A model generated the notes under the pieces. That model worked only from the letters and a program-made list of their open reading frames with translations, had not been told where the DNA came from and did no database searches. Position numbers and translations under genes: made by a program. From contig CP126192.1 in NCBI GenBank assembly GCA_030272155.1, positions 8,094,501 through 8,158,500 of the forward strand: a DNA stretch of 64,000 nt, given 5' to 3'. Source of the stretch: Tetradesmus obliquus. Taxonomy: Eukaryota; Chlorophyta; Chlorophyceae; Sphaeropleales; Scenedesmaceae. Below, in pieces: positions 47,099 to 64,000 of the stretch. The stretch's first letter is position 1. The number at the start of each line of letters is the position of its first letter.

Positions 47099-47216
47099 CC
47101 AACAAGCCTGAACATGAACAAATGTTTACAAGTTACATGTGCAGTGGAGAATACTTGGCAAGTGTTCTCAACGGCACATGTTACTTGTACACATGTGTTC
47201 ATGTTCAGGCTTGTTG
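47099..47216. repeat. Inverted repeat, 43-bp arms
   Basis: Arms 47100-47142 and 47174-47216 pair with about three mismatches (CAACAAGCCTGAACATGAAC at the base). A smaller nested hairpin (AGAATACTTG/CAAGTGTTCT) forms the loop. Confidence 0.9.
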
Positions 47217-47608
47217 ATCAGTGATCACAATTGTCCAACATGGACCGTATGATGGAGGTCACCATACAGCCACCCTGCTGCCCCCACCATATGTATGCCA
47301 AAAACTTGGTTTCAAACGCCGACCAGCCAGCAACTCAAGCACCTGCAGCCATCAATGAACCCCACACCACCAGTGCCGAATACCCCGGACACAATGAACA
47401 TATCCCTGCTGTCATTGCACCATTGCATCCACCACAGCTTGAAAGTTACGTCAGCGGCCTGACAACACCATATACAGTAAATCATATGTGCATCACTCCT
47501 CGCTTCTCTCGTGCTTGGTGCGGGTGGAGACGCTGCGCCATCAAAATCAACAAACTTTCTATGTCAACAACACAATAATAATGATCACCACTCCTCCTGC
47601 CTCACTCC
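47217..47608. other. Intergenic
   Basis: No gene seen; the right end is 3' flank of the secretory-pathway gene. Confidence 0.4.
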
Positions 47609-47870
47609 TCATTCCTCTCCTCTCTGCGCCGCGCTGCGCGCCAGCCCCAAGTCAACGCTCTCAGTGCCCAGCGGCTGACTGGCATTGCCCCTCCCAACCG
47701 CCAGCGCCATCGCAGATGGAGACAGCGTAAGCGTGCTGTGGTAGGCGTGCTTGCGCTTGACTGACAGCGGCACAAAAGCCACGCCGCTGCTGCCGTCCTT
47801 TTGCCTTTTCTCTTTTACTTCCACAACAGCTTCCCAGACTTCTAGCGCCTCCTTGCCGCCCTCGATCACT

Positions 47871-47903
<33 letters not shown>

Positions 47904-50900
47904 GAAGCAGCAGCAGCGATGTTACAAATACATGTATTGCTTCTTCGCTTTAACTTCAACAACAGCTTCCCACACTTCTAAAGCATCCTTGCCGCCCTCG
48001 ATCACTGCAGGCGGCGACGGCAGCAGCAGCAGCAGTGTGTGCAGATCATAGACCGCATGGTTGCAGCCGCAGCGGATACTTGCCTTACAGTCACTACACA
48101 GGACATGCATGCCAAGCACGCATGCGTGAATGTCCCTGCTTCTGCCTTGCCTGCATGCACATACAGGGCTGCATTTTCTGACAGGCGTGAAGCATTGACC
48201 CGACTTTTTTGCAAGCGCAACTGCAAGCATGCAAGCACAACTTTCCTGCAAGCACCAACAATGGTACATGCACCACTCACGTTCCATGTTTAGAAAGCCA
48301 TCAGCAGGCGGGAACACCTCCCCCACAGCAGCAGGCGCCCGCAGCTCCATTTAAAATGAACCAGGCTCACTCCCTGTGCCGTGCAAGCACTGACCCAATA
48401 TCTGCTGCAAGCACATCCTGCAAGCACACCTTTCCTGCAAACACACCTTCCTGGTAATTGCCAGTGTTGCAAGCAGCAACAGCTAACAAAACCATTATGA
48501 CAGCACAGGCGCCACTCACGTTCCATGTTGAGGAAGCCATCAGCGGGCGGGAACACCTCCCCCACAGCAGCCGGCGCCCGCAGCTCCATATCAAAATGCA
48601 CCAGGCTCACACCCTTGATGCTGCTCTTGGTCAGCCGCAGCGCCAAGCCCTGGTTCAAACCCTTCTGCAGCGTCAGCGGGTGTGCAGAAAGGATACTGCG
48701 CAGCAAGCTCTCGTACGGCACCCAGTCTGATAGCCCAAGCAGCGGCAGCGGCCATGCCCAGGCTTTGGGAGCTAAAGCACTGGGTGGTAAACCGCCAGGG
48801 AGGGCCGCGGCTTGTGCTGTTGCTGCTGCTGCGGCAGCTGCTTCGGCGTCTCGCAGGGTGATCTCCAAGGTTCCGTCGGGCTGCTTTTTGAGGCGCAGGC
48901 GGGGCTGCTGGCTGTCGCCTGGGGGCCGAGCCGCGAGGATGGTCACTGACTGCCCTGCGGTTTAAATATGCAGCAGATGAACGAACAGCAGTGGTTGGGG
49001 GCCGAGGAGCGAGGATGGTCACTGACTGGCCTGCGGGTGGTGAAATGCAGCGAAGGAAAACATGCACGAAGCACTGAGCAGAGCACTCAAGTTGCAGAGC
49101 ACGCAGGTTCAGCAATGCACGCAGGCTGCTGGCTGTCGCCTGGGGGCCGAGCTGCCAGGATGGTCACTGACTGGCCTGCGGTTTGAATTTGCAGCAGACG
49201 GACGCATTTCAGCGGTTTCAGGCGGAGCAGACGATAAAAGAAGGAGCAGCAGCAGCAACTGCTGCCACACCAGCAGCTGCTGCGTAAGTCACTGACGGGT
49301 CTATTGTGTTTGCATCAGAGATTGAATGGTTGGATGATAAGGCGCGATGCATATTGAGTGCTTGCAACTCACCTGCTGGTTCAATCTCGAAGGACAGCAG
49401 CTGCTTGGTGCGGCCGCCTGCATCGCCGATCCCGAAGCTGGCGTTGGTTGCGGCGCGGTACAACTCCCCTGCAGGACAGCAGCACATCACGCGCGCAATG
49501 GCAGCGATAATAGCTCAGCTGTGTTGGTGTGCTGCGCTCTTGAACGTCTGTGCACTGCACAGGATACCTTGGCAGCGTACAGCTCAGCCGTGACTGATGC
49601 AGCATGCTGCATTGCTCAAAGCACGAGCAAAAAACACACAGCACGCAGCGAATAACCAGCAACCTGTGGAACATGTATGGCAGGCCGTGAATAACCTGTC
49701 GAACGCTTCACAACCGTCGCCACACCTGCCAGAAAAAGCATGCCGGGTGCGTGCTCAAACCCCGGCTCCGGCTCGCCCAGCTTCACATGCGCATACACCT
49801 CCGCCAGGTACGATTTAGGCAGCGCCGGCAGCGCCAACGGCTTTCTCAAGCTAATGCCCTTCAACTGCCGCAGCGTCAGCGCAGCGCCGGGGCCTAACAA
49901 TAGCCGCCGGCCTGCAGGAACGTCTGTCGAATGCGGCAAGAACAGCGAGAGGTCTGTGCGGCGGGAGAAGACGAGCTCGACTGGGCCTGCGAGCGTTATT
50001 TCCGGCAGCTCGATGTGCTGGCGCTGCCACTGGTAGGGGTCAAACTCGGCAAGCGCTGAGCTGGACAGCTCCTGCAAGCGGCAGCAGCAGCAGCAGTGGT
50101 GGAATGGGTCACGCCGAGAGAGTTGCAAGAGGGTCACCAGCGGCATGTTTGACAGCTGCTTGCTTTGATTGCAGGTAGCAGTTGCAACAACGCCGGTCGT
50201 ATGCCACTGCAGCATGCGCAATATGCCACACACAGATACAACCACGCAAACTGCACACTGCTTGCAACTCAATGGCGCACAATGGCGCGCTGCTGTGATG
50301 TCTAGCTGCTCAACTGCACCACTGTTGTCCAGCTGTTCAACCAAACCCTTCTTCTCCAACTGCTCAAAGTGAAACCTTGCTGCCCAGCTGCTCAAACAAA
50401 GCAGAAGGCCGCAACCCCACATGTGTGCATACACCACGTGCTCGCTGCACATTAAACTGGCAGCCTCACCGGCATAGGCAGCGCCTTCTGCCTTTGCACT
50501 GCTGCAGGCCGTGCTGCTGCTGCTGCTGGTCCTGCTGCTGCATCCTGGCCCGGCTCGTTGTTCAGTACCAGCTTATACTGCTGACCTGATTGCCCAACTG
50601 CCCAGCTAAACCCCTTGCTGCCCACATGGCTACTACCTAGCTTGTGTGTGTGCACCATGTGCTCAGCGCACAGCACGATAAATTAGACTCACTGGCATAG
50701 GCAGCGCCTTCTGCCTCGGCACTGCTGCAGGCCGTGCTGCTGCTGCTGCTCCTGGTCCTGCTGCTGCATCCTGGCCCGGCTCGTTGTTCAGTACCAGCTC
50801 ATACTGCTGACCGGCCACCTCTATTGCCAGGTGGTGCTGCCGCCCAATGTACACCTGCAGACAAACACAGCATGCAGCATGCAGCGCGCAAGCTTACTTT

Positions 50901-51555
50901 CAATACATGAGGAGGTGGCAGCTGCATGTGCTACAACAACACAGTGTGTGATGGCCACATTTACGTGGTTGGCTGTCAGCTGTTGCACATAAGAAGTTAC
51001 GCCACAATGCTTCTTACAGCATGCTTCAGCAGTTGCCTCACCTGGAAGCTGTCCATGGGCACATCCCTCAAGCTGAGCTCCTTGAGCCCAGTCTGCGTCT
51101 GGATGGCCTTGAGCGTGGCCTGCATGGCAGAACCACGGTGCAAGAGCGATTAGGCAAACTTGGAAAACAGTCACAGCAACAGACATGTGCACAACGGCAA
51201 CAGTAGCAGCAGCAGCAGTGCTGCTGCAGAAGCAGCACTTGTGGTGTGACAGCATGGCACGGCTGGGCCAGTGCACAAGCATGCAAGCAAGGGAGGCTAT
51301 AAGCAATTGAACGCGGCAGGGCATCATCACGCGTGCCAGATGTGACTGTAGGAGAGAACGAAGGCCAGAATTGAAGGGTGCAAGCAGGACACGTCGTCCA
51401 GCACGCACCTCTGCTGCCTGCATCGCCACATCGCCCCATATGTCATTGATCGACTTCACAACTGTAAGAGAAGCTCCCCGACTTCTGCTTGCCAGGACCG
51501 CTACACATAGCAGGACGCAAGGAAGGACTAGAAGGCTGTGTCGCTTCCTGCCCAT
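47609..51555 (-). CDS. Secretory-pathway protein of unknown function
   Basis: Predicted 507 aa. Exons: 51555-51409, 51119-51042, 50854-50693, 50071-49726, 49468-49373, 48954-48520, 47868-47609; all phases match. The start MGRKRHSLLVLPCVLLCVAV is a clear signal peptide. No transmembrane segment or ER-retention tail is evident. Conserved-looking blocks: VVKSINDIWGDVAMQA, TGLKELSLRDVPMDSF, LVLNNEPGQD, ELPEITLAGPVELVFSRR, GRRLLLGPGAALTLRQLKG, KSYLAEVYAHVKLGEPEPG, LLSFEIEPAGQSVTIL, GLSDWVPYESLLRSI, GVSLVHFDMELRAP, VWEAVVEVKEKR. Beta-rich composition and length suggest a lumenal or extracellular domain, but I cannot name a family. Exons 3, 6 and 7 have partial copies in neighbouring introns. Confidence 0.78.
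47930..48371 (-). repeat. Exon-7 start and exon-6 end copies
   Basis: IEGGKDALEVWEAVVEVKAKK after an acceptor (to about 48007) copies the exon-7 start. At about 48290-48371 the exon-6 end (FPPADGFLNMER, donor) is copied but carries a one-base deletion (TTTTAAATGG for TTTTGATATGG region) that breaks the frame upstream. Confidence 0.85.
48995..49190 (-). repeat. Exon-6 start copies (2)
   Basis: Two copies of aaaccgcag/cccgcag|G(C/G)CAGTCAGTGACCATCCT precede the real exon 6, starting near 49040 and 49182. The more distal one keeps SVTILAARPPGDSQQP. Confidence 0.85.
50468..50588 (-). repeat. Exon-3 end copy
   Basis: GQQYKLVLNNEPGQDAAAGP...ALPMP followed by a gtgagg donor duplicates most of exon 3 with few changes. 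Confidence 0.88.
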
Positions 51556-52051
51556 TCCGGGGCAGTCTTTCAGCCTAAGGATCTGAAGTAATGCCTCCCA
51601 CTGAATTAAACCAACTTCTCCTGTTTCAATTGAGACAGCAGATGTACAGACGATTGCCAGGTGAGCTTCCTCGCAAGTGCAGGCTACGACGATTGCTGAA
51701 GGTGGCCCTCGTGCGAAACGTCAAATTATTCGACGTGGTGGACATGTGACCAACCACATGCTCGCCGAGACAGCCCTCGTGGTTCAGCACAGCCTGCCTG
51801 TGCCACACAGCAGGACCCTGAAGTGTACCACTCAAAACTGACACGTTTGCCCACGCTCAGCCCGTGCCTTTCACATTCACTGGTAAACAGCCTGCCAGAT
51901 CCCAGCACTAAGGCGTCCGCTGCCTTGCAATCTACTCACTGGCAGTGACAAATTTGTGGTGCTCCACAAACGTCAAACACTGGACCACACACCAGGCGTG
52001 TCGCAGCATGCTCAATGGGCGTGTCATCATTCTTTTACATGCGCATAACCC
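51556..52051. other. Intergenic
   Basis: 5' flank of the secretory-pathway gene and 3' flank of the helical-repeat gene, both on the minus strand. No further feature seen. Confidence 0.4.
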
Positions 52052-53748
52052 TCAGTGGCTCAGCCCTGCTGCCCGCCACAGCCGCTGCATAGTCTGCTGC
52101 TGCACAGCTGACAGCTGCGGCAGCACTTGCTCGCGCTCACACCACAGCACAGCTGCCAACTCTTCAGGCAGCACCAGCAGCTGCTTTCCACCAGGTACTG
52201 CTGTGCTCATGCTGCTGCTGCCTAGCCCAGCGCTTGCTAAGCAACACACGTGCAGCGCTAGCAGCGGTAGCATCCTGCTGTCTATCTGCAGTGCCAGTGC
52301 TTGGCAGTTCAGCAGCGCAGCCGTGCGGGTCTGTGGGCTCATGTCATGGGCCCAGGCAGCAGCAGCAGCTGTGGCTGCCAAGCTGCTTTTGAGCCGGTGG
52401 TTTGCTCGGCCGTACAGCCTTGCTGCTTGGCTGCTGCTGCTGCTGTTAAGGCTACTGCTGCTGGCACTGCTAGAGCTGACACCCTGCCTAATGTTTTCTG
52501 TATCCCTGTTGCTAAGGTTGCTGCTGCTGCTGCTGCTGCTGCTTGACTTCTCAGAGGCACCACTGCAGTGAGGCTCACTCAGTGCTGCTGCCTGCTTACA
52601 CAGCAGCTCCACAAGCAGCAGCTGCAGCGGCTGCTGCTCTAGCTGCCACCCAGCCCTCGCTGCCTCCAGCAGCAGCATGGCAAGCTGCTGCTGCGATGCA
52701 TCCTCGGCAACAACAGCAGCACGCTGCACGAGCCCTTGCAGGCACCGCGGCGGCGGCTGCAGCCTGTTGCTGCTGCTGCTGCTGCTGTGGCTAGCAACCC
52801 AAGCAATAGCAGCTGCATGTGCCGGCTGCACAGTATGCAGCAGCTGCGAGAGGGAGGTCCAAACGTGGTGCAGCAGCTGCTGCGAGGCTGCAGCAGGGCA
52901 GGCTGCTGCTAGCGCTAGCAATAGGTTGCACAGAGTGGCTGCTGTTGTGCGTTGCGCATGCCTGCCGCGCAACATGTCAAGCGCCACCTGCACAGACACA
53001 AAGCACAAAACACGTTTTCATGTGAGCAAAACTCGCGAGGGTGGCACCTGTGCAGTGCTCATGCATAGCTGACGGCAAGCTGCGGCGTATCCAGCTGCAG
53101 TTGCGGCTCTGGCTGTGCTGTGCGTGTATTACTGATGCAAGCACGGCATGCATTTAACGTCAAGGTGGCATGCAAGGCAGAAAGCAATCCAGGGAGCCAG
53201 CCTGAAAGTATGCACCAGCAGCCGCAACACCAGTCAACCCACAAGTAATGATGGAGTGGCCACACCCGCCTGTGCAAAACCTGATCTAATCGCACTGCCG
53301 CGCTCACCACGAAGCCAGCACAGCTTAAAGTAGCATACGAGCAGAAAGCATATAACTAGCCAGCCTGCTAGTGCGCCCACACAGCAGCCATGACAGACAT
53401 AGTAAACTTCACTTTGGTGGTATTCTGCTCACCTGCTCCAGCTGCTGTGCCAGCTCTGGGCCGCCCTTCAGCTGCAGCCCTGCCAGGCCCCTGCAGAACA
53501 TGCCTAGCTGCTCCGCAGTGAACTCTGAGCCCCGCTGCAGAAAGCACTGCACACACTGCTGCAGCAGTGCCTGTGAGCGCTGCAGCAGGTGGCTGCTGCT
53601 GCTGCTGCTGCTGGGCTGGCTTGCTGCTGCCTGGCTCCCCCTGCCAGTGCTGCCATCACTACCGTCACTGCTGCTGCTGCTGCTGGGCTGGCTTGCTGAT
53701 GCCTCAATCCCGCTGCCGGTGATGCCACCACTGCTGCTACCACTCCTA

Positions 53749-53782
<34 letters not shown>

Positions 53783-54694
53783 GGTTAGCCTCCATCGCCT
53801 GCCACGCTGCCAGTGTGTGCATCAGGTAGCTGCAGCCAGCGGGGCTGCAGGCGAGGCTGCAGGAGTCTGCTGCTGCCAGGTACTGCAGCCGCCAGCGCTG
53901 AGGTGGCAGCAGCTGCAGGCCTGCCAGGGCATGACCCAGCACTGCCAGACCCTGCATGACACACAACAAACATATCATTTCATAATGTGCAACTTGAAAT
54001 CCAAGCAGCAAAGGTCAGACCGTGTACATTGAAATGCTTGCAGGGCAAGCCAGGGCATGACCTAGTACTGCCAGGCCCTGCATGACATGCATGTAACTTG
54101 ATATGTTAAATGTTTGGTATAAAGTAGGTTACACATACACCTTGAAATGCTTGCAAGCATGGGACTTCTAGTACAGGTGCCACGTGTGGTGTACCAGCAA
54201 GCGATTGTACTCAGCTCTGCAAGCAGTACCAGTCAACAGCAGCAACTACAGCCATAGTAACACCTCACAAGCACAAAGAACATGTGCATGGTGCAGCCTG
54301 CTGGCAGGCGCCAACTGCAAGTATGCACTGCCGCCCCACCTGCGGCTGCATCTGCTGCAGCAGCGCCTCTGTTGTTTGCAGGTATTGCTGTAGCCAGCTG
54401 CCAGAAGGGGCCAGCTTCCACCGCAGCAGCGGCACAGCCAGCACAGATGCGTTACGAGCGTCACAATGAGGCATTCCTGCATGCAATGCTTGCAGGAAAC
54501 TGGCATGCCAGCTGGTGCTAGGGTCAGCTTTGAGCAGCAGCAGCGCATTGGAGAGCATGTTGAGGCCAGCTGGCGGCAGCGAAGGCAGCAGGGGCTGCAC
54601 ATAATCCAACAGCTCCTGCAGCAGCGCACTCGGCAGCAGCGGCTGCTGCTCCTGCTGGTGCTGCTGCTCTTGCGGCGGCGGCAGCCACGACTGG

Positions 54695-54742
<48 letters not shown>

Positions 54743-56674
54743 GACAACCGTCCTATGCTATGGAGGATGATGCACAGAGACTGCGGCTGCAGCTGCCCTG
54801 AGTTCAGCAGCTGCAACAGTGACAACGACAAGCAGCAGCACAGCATGCGTGAGAATGATGTGTGGACATGCAAGCTTATGCACACGGTCACCCTACAGCA
54901 CTGCCAAAAGCAGCACAGCCCTTCCACACTCAGCAATTACTGGGTCAAACATATGCGCACATTCAGAAGCCCGTACCCCATGTTTTCGCATCCAAGAACT
55001 GCCACCTGGCGCTTCCATCCACAGCACAGTGTGCTTGCCAACAGTGTGCCTAGGCTCACCTGCTGAACCCTGGCACAGATCAAGGCCATCCACTGCACTG
55101 GCGGCTGCTGCTGCAGCCGCGCCAGCCCCTGCAGCAGCTGTGCACAGTCCTGGCTGTTGCACTGCTGCTGCTGCAGCTGCCGCGCGCTGTGCAGCAGCAG
55201 CTGCCGCAGCAGCTGCGGCTGCGGCTGCACAGGTAGCTGCCCCAGGCACCACAGCAGCTGGCTTAGCAAGCGTGGTGTGAGCTGGTTGGCTAGCGGCACT
55301 GCTGCTTGCTCCTGCAGGAAACACAGCCCACCACAGCACACCACAGCAGGTGAAATGGATAGTCCACGTTGTTGAATGGCAGCAAAATTCATTACCATTG
55401 AGGATGCGTGGAGCGCTCAATGTACACAAGCAGGTGCAGCCGTTGGCAGATGTGTCAGGATAACAATCGACTGAGCATTGTGCAGCATAACACTGCCATC
55501 ACTTGCAGGAAGGTACATTGTGTCTTCTCTCAGCCGCCGCGATCCTTGCCCTCACCATCTCTGCCAGCAGCACATCATCCCTGAACCCTACAACCACAAA
55601 GCTGTGCAGCACCAGCACCAACCCCACTGCATCCAGCTGGCTAAGCTTGCACTGCAGCAGCGGCAGCAGCTGCTGCTTCATGAGCGAATGCAGCTGCTGC
55701 CTGACATCCCTATGCTGCTGCTGCTGCTGCTGCTGCTGGCTGTGCTGCAGCAGCTGCTGTAGCTGGGCTGTCTCTTGTACATGCTGTAGCACTGGCACCT
55801 GCTGCACTTGACTGTCCTGCAGCCACGGCATCGAGCCATCCTGCAACTGCTGCATGTGCAGCTGCCGATCAAGCTGCTGCTGCCGCCGCTGCTGCTGTGT
55901 TGCTGCCAGCCTTGCTGCAGCAGAGAAGCAGCTAGTCAGGGACATGCAGTCCATCTGCGGTCCATGCTGCTCTACTAGCTCCTGCAGCTCATCTATGGTA
56001 CTGCAGCTGCGCAGGATGCGGACTAAGCTCTTCTGAAAGTCTCTGGCATTGTCTGCCTGCTGCTGTTGCTGCTGCTCTGCAACGCCATCTGTAACTGCTG
56101 GAGCGTGAACTGCTGGTGGTTTGTGCTGCTGTTGCTGTTGCTGCTGCTGCTGCTGCTGGTCAGGAGGGGCCACGCACTGCCGCAACTGTGGAGGTGCAGC
56201 CGTGCACACCCACTCAGCCGTGCTTGGCTGCCTGGCTGCTGCAAGCTGGTTACTAACGGCTTGTTCATGGCCGATTCTGCTGCTGTTGCTGCTGCTGCCA
56301 TTGATACCAAGGTCTGGCAGGCACTCAGGATGCAGTGCGCGCTTCCTGCTAGCTGCCTTGCGCTTGCAAGCATCCGCTGCTGATGGAACAGCAGCTGCTG
56401 CTGCCACTGAATCAGGGTTGGGGCAGCTGGGCTGCTCAAATGCATCATCCGAGTCCCAGGAAACCGTGCTTGGGGGTTCCAACCACAGCTGTGTCTCACA
56501 AGGCACTCCAGCGCTGGCCACATGCTGCTGTGGCTGTGTTGCTGTGGTGCTGTTGTGCACAGTGCTAGCTCCAACCCGGCTGACGCGCCGCAAACACACA
56601 TGTTTGATGCTTAAGTTGCGAACGCCCTTGCAGCTGCTGGCTTGCTGGCTGCCTTTCGCCAATGAGCGGGACAT
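52052..56674 (-). CDS. Helical-repeat organelle protein (FASTK/Tbc2-like)
   Basis: Predicted 1,098 aa. Exons: 56674-55556, 55311-55060, 54810-54340, 53951-53433, 52987-52052; all phase 0. After a low-complexity N-terminus, residues 212-262 (FQKSLVRILRSCSTIDELQE..., VEQHG) resemble the N-terminal helical region of algal organelle RNA-processing/translation factors. Later units such as LLSQLLWCLGQLP, SLCIILHSIGRL, LNMLSNALLLL, LAVLGHALAGLQLLP and LGMFCRGLAGLQL match the leucine-rich helical repeats of that family (Tbc2, FASTK-like). No C-terminal RAP domain is visible. Acting on plastid or mitochondrial RNA is inferred from the family. A partial copy of the exon-4 start lies near 54035-54078. 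Divergent from NSF. Confidence 0.72.
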
Positions 56675-57144
56675 GAAGCTGGCATGGCCAGCCTGTCGCC
56701 AATCAAACGCTTTTGAATAGCAACAAAGTTCGATCGATCACTAAACTATAAAATACAGCGTTGTTACAGAAAGCAAGGGCACGAACAACTCCACTGCATG
56801 CTTTCTACAGAGATGGGTCTACAAGGTTGCAGGCATTTGTGACTGGTTGGTTGACTTGATCCTTAGGTTTCAAACATAAGTATGTACTTGACCACCGCCT
56901 GGTTGGCGGTTGTGAAAGTTGTCACCTCCGAGCTTTACGTTCGTGCCTGAGTCGCCTGGAACCGTGCTCAAGAGCAGCTTATGCACAAACCAAAACATCA
57001 GGGGAATGAAAATATATTACATACGGAAGTAGGCGGTCAGCGCAGATTTCACTGAAGTGCTGCTGTCCTTCCTTTGCATCATGCACGTTTGATATAGCAC
57101 TGTGGCCGGTGTAGCCTGATTGGTTCTTCTCCAAATACATCAGG
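56675..57144. promoter_or_regulatory. Divergent promoter region helical-repeat gene / NSF
   Basis: 470 bp between two outward-facing ATGs. No core motif is certain. Confidence 0.4.
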
Positions 57145-63993
<6,849 letters not shown>

Positions 63994-64000
63994 TGATTGC

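Noticed and set aside
47609..51555. Assignment of the secretory-pathway protein to a named plant family
   Set aside because: Blocks look conserved but I could not match them to a family with confidence, so it is left unnamed.

Overview
The window is nuclear DNA of a green alga. It contains a plastid cofactor-assembly protein of the CCB1 type, a plastid S1-domain protein, a vesicle-fusing ATPase (NSF) and several plastid or organelle-targeted proteins. Genes are split by many short GT-AG introns, proteins carry long Gln and Ala runs, and (CAG/CTG)n microsatellites are everywhere. These traits fit a chlorophyte; a Sphaeropleales/Scenedesmus-type alga is my best guess, by inference only.

Layout, left to right. 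52-7647 (-): giant Gln/Ala-rich bZIP transcription factor. 9005-11325 (-): ParB-like nuclease-fold protein of bacterial type. 13317-15220 (-): a possible tiny secreted peptide and a single-pass membrane protein. 15563-19630 (+): plastid CPBP/CAAX-type intramembrane protease with all three catalytic motifs. 21144-24758 (+): Gln/Ala-rich protein with basophilic kinase sites and an acidic tail. 24880-29565: gene-poor, with a perfect 68-bp hairpin. 29566-33343 (-): CCB1. 33679-38104 (+): alpha/beta hydrolase. 39683-43195 (-): plastid S1/OB-fold protein. 43418-45337 (+): tentative secreted protein. 45340-47600: minisatellite and fold-back repeats. 47609-51555 (-): secretory-pathway protein of unknown function. 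52052-56674 (-): helical-repeat organelle protein. 57145 to the right edge (+): NSF, cut off inside its D2 ATPase domain.

The most striking feature is shared by nearly every gene. Introns and 3' flanks hold tandem arrays of partial exon copies, each spanning an exon-intron boundary and often keeping the splice site and reading frame. There are four copies of a 113-bp unit in the protease, about twelve extra copies of one exon end in the hydrolase, four tandem C-terminal exons in the same gene, and five copies of one exon start in NSF. One NSF copy has two neighbouring exons joined with no intron across an AG|GT site. This fits introns being created and lengthened by tandem duplication of AGGT-containing exon segments.

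Four neighbouring pairs are divergent with 220-470 bp between start codons (membrane protein/protease, CCB1/hydrolase, S1 protein/secreted protein, helical-repeat protein/NSF), suggesting shared promoters. CCB1, the S1 protein, the protease and probably the hydrolase would act in the plastid. NSF and the unknown secretory protein belong to the endomembrane system. I saw no rRNA, tRNA, CRISPR array or intact transposon.
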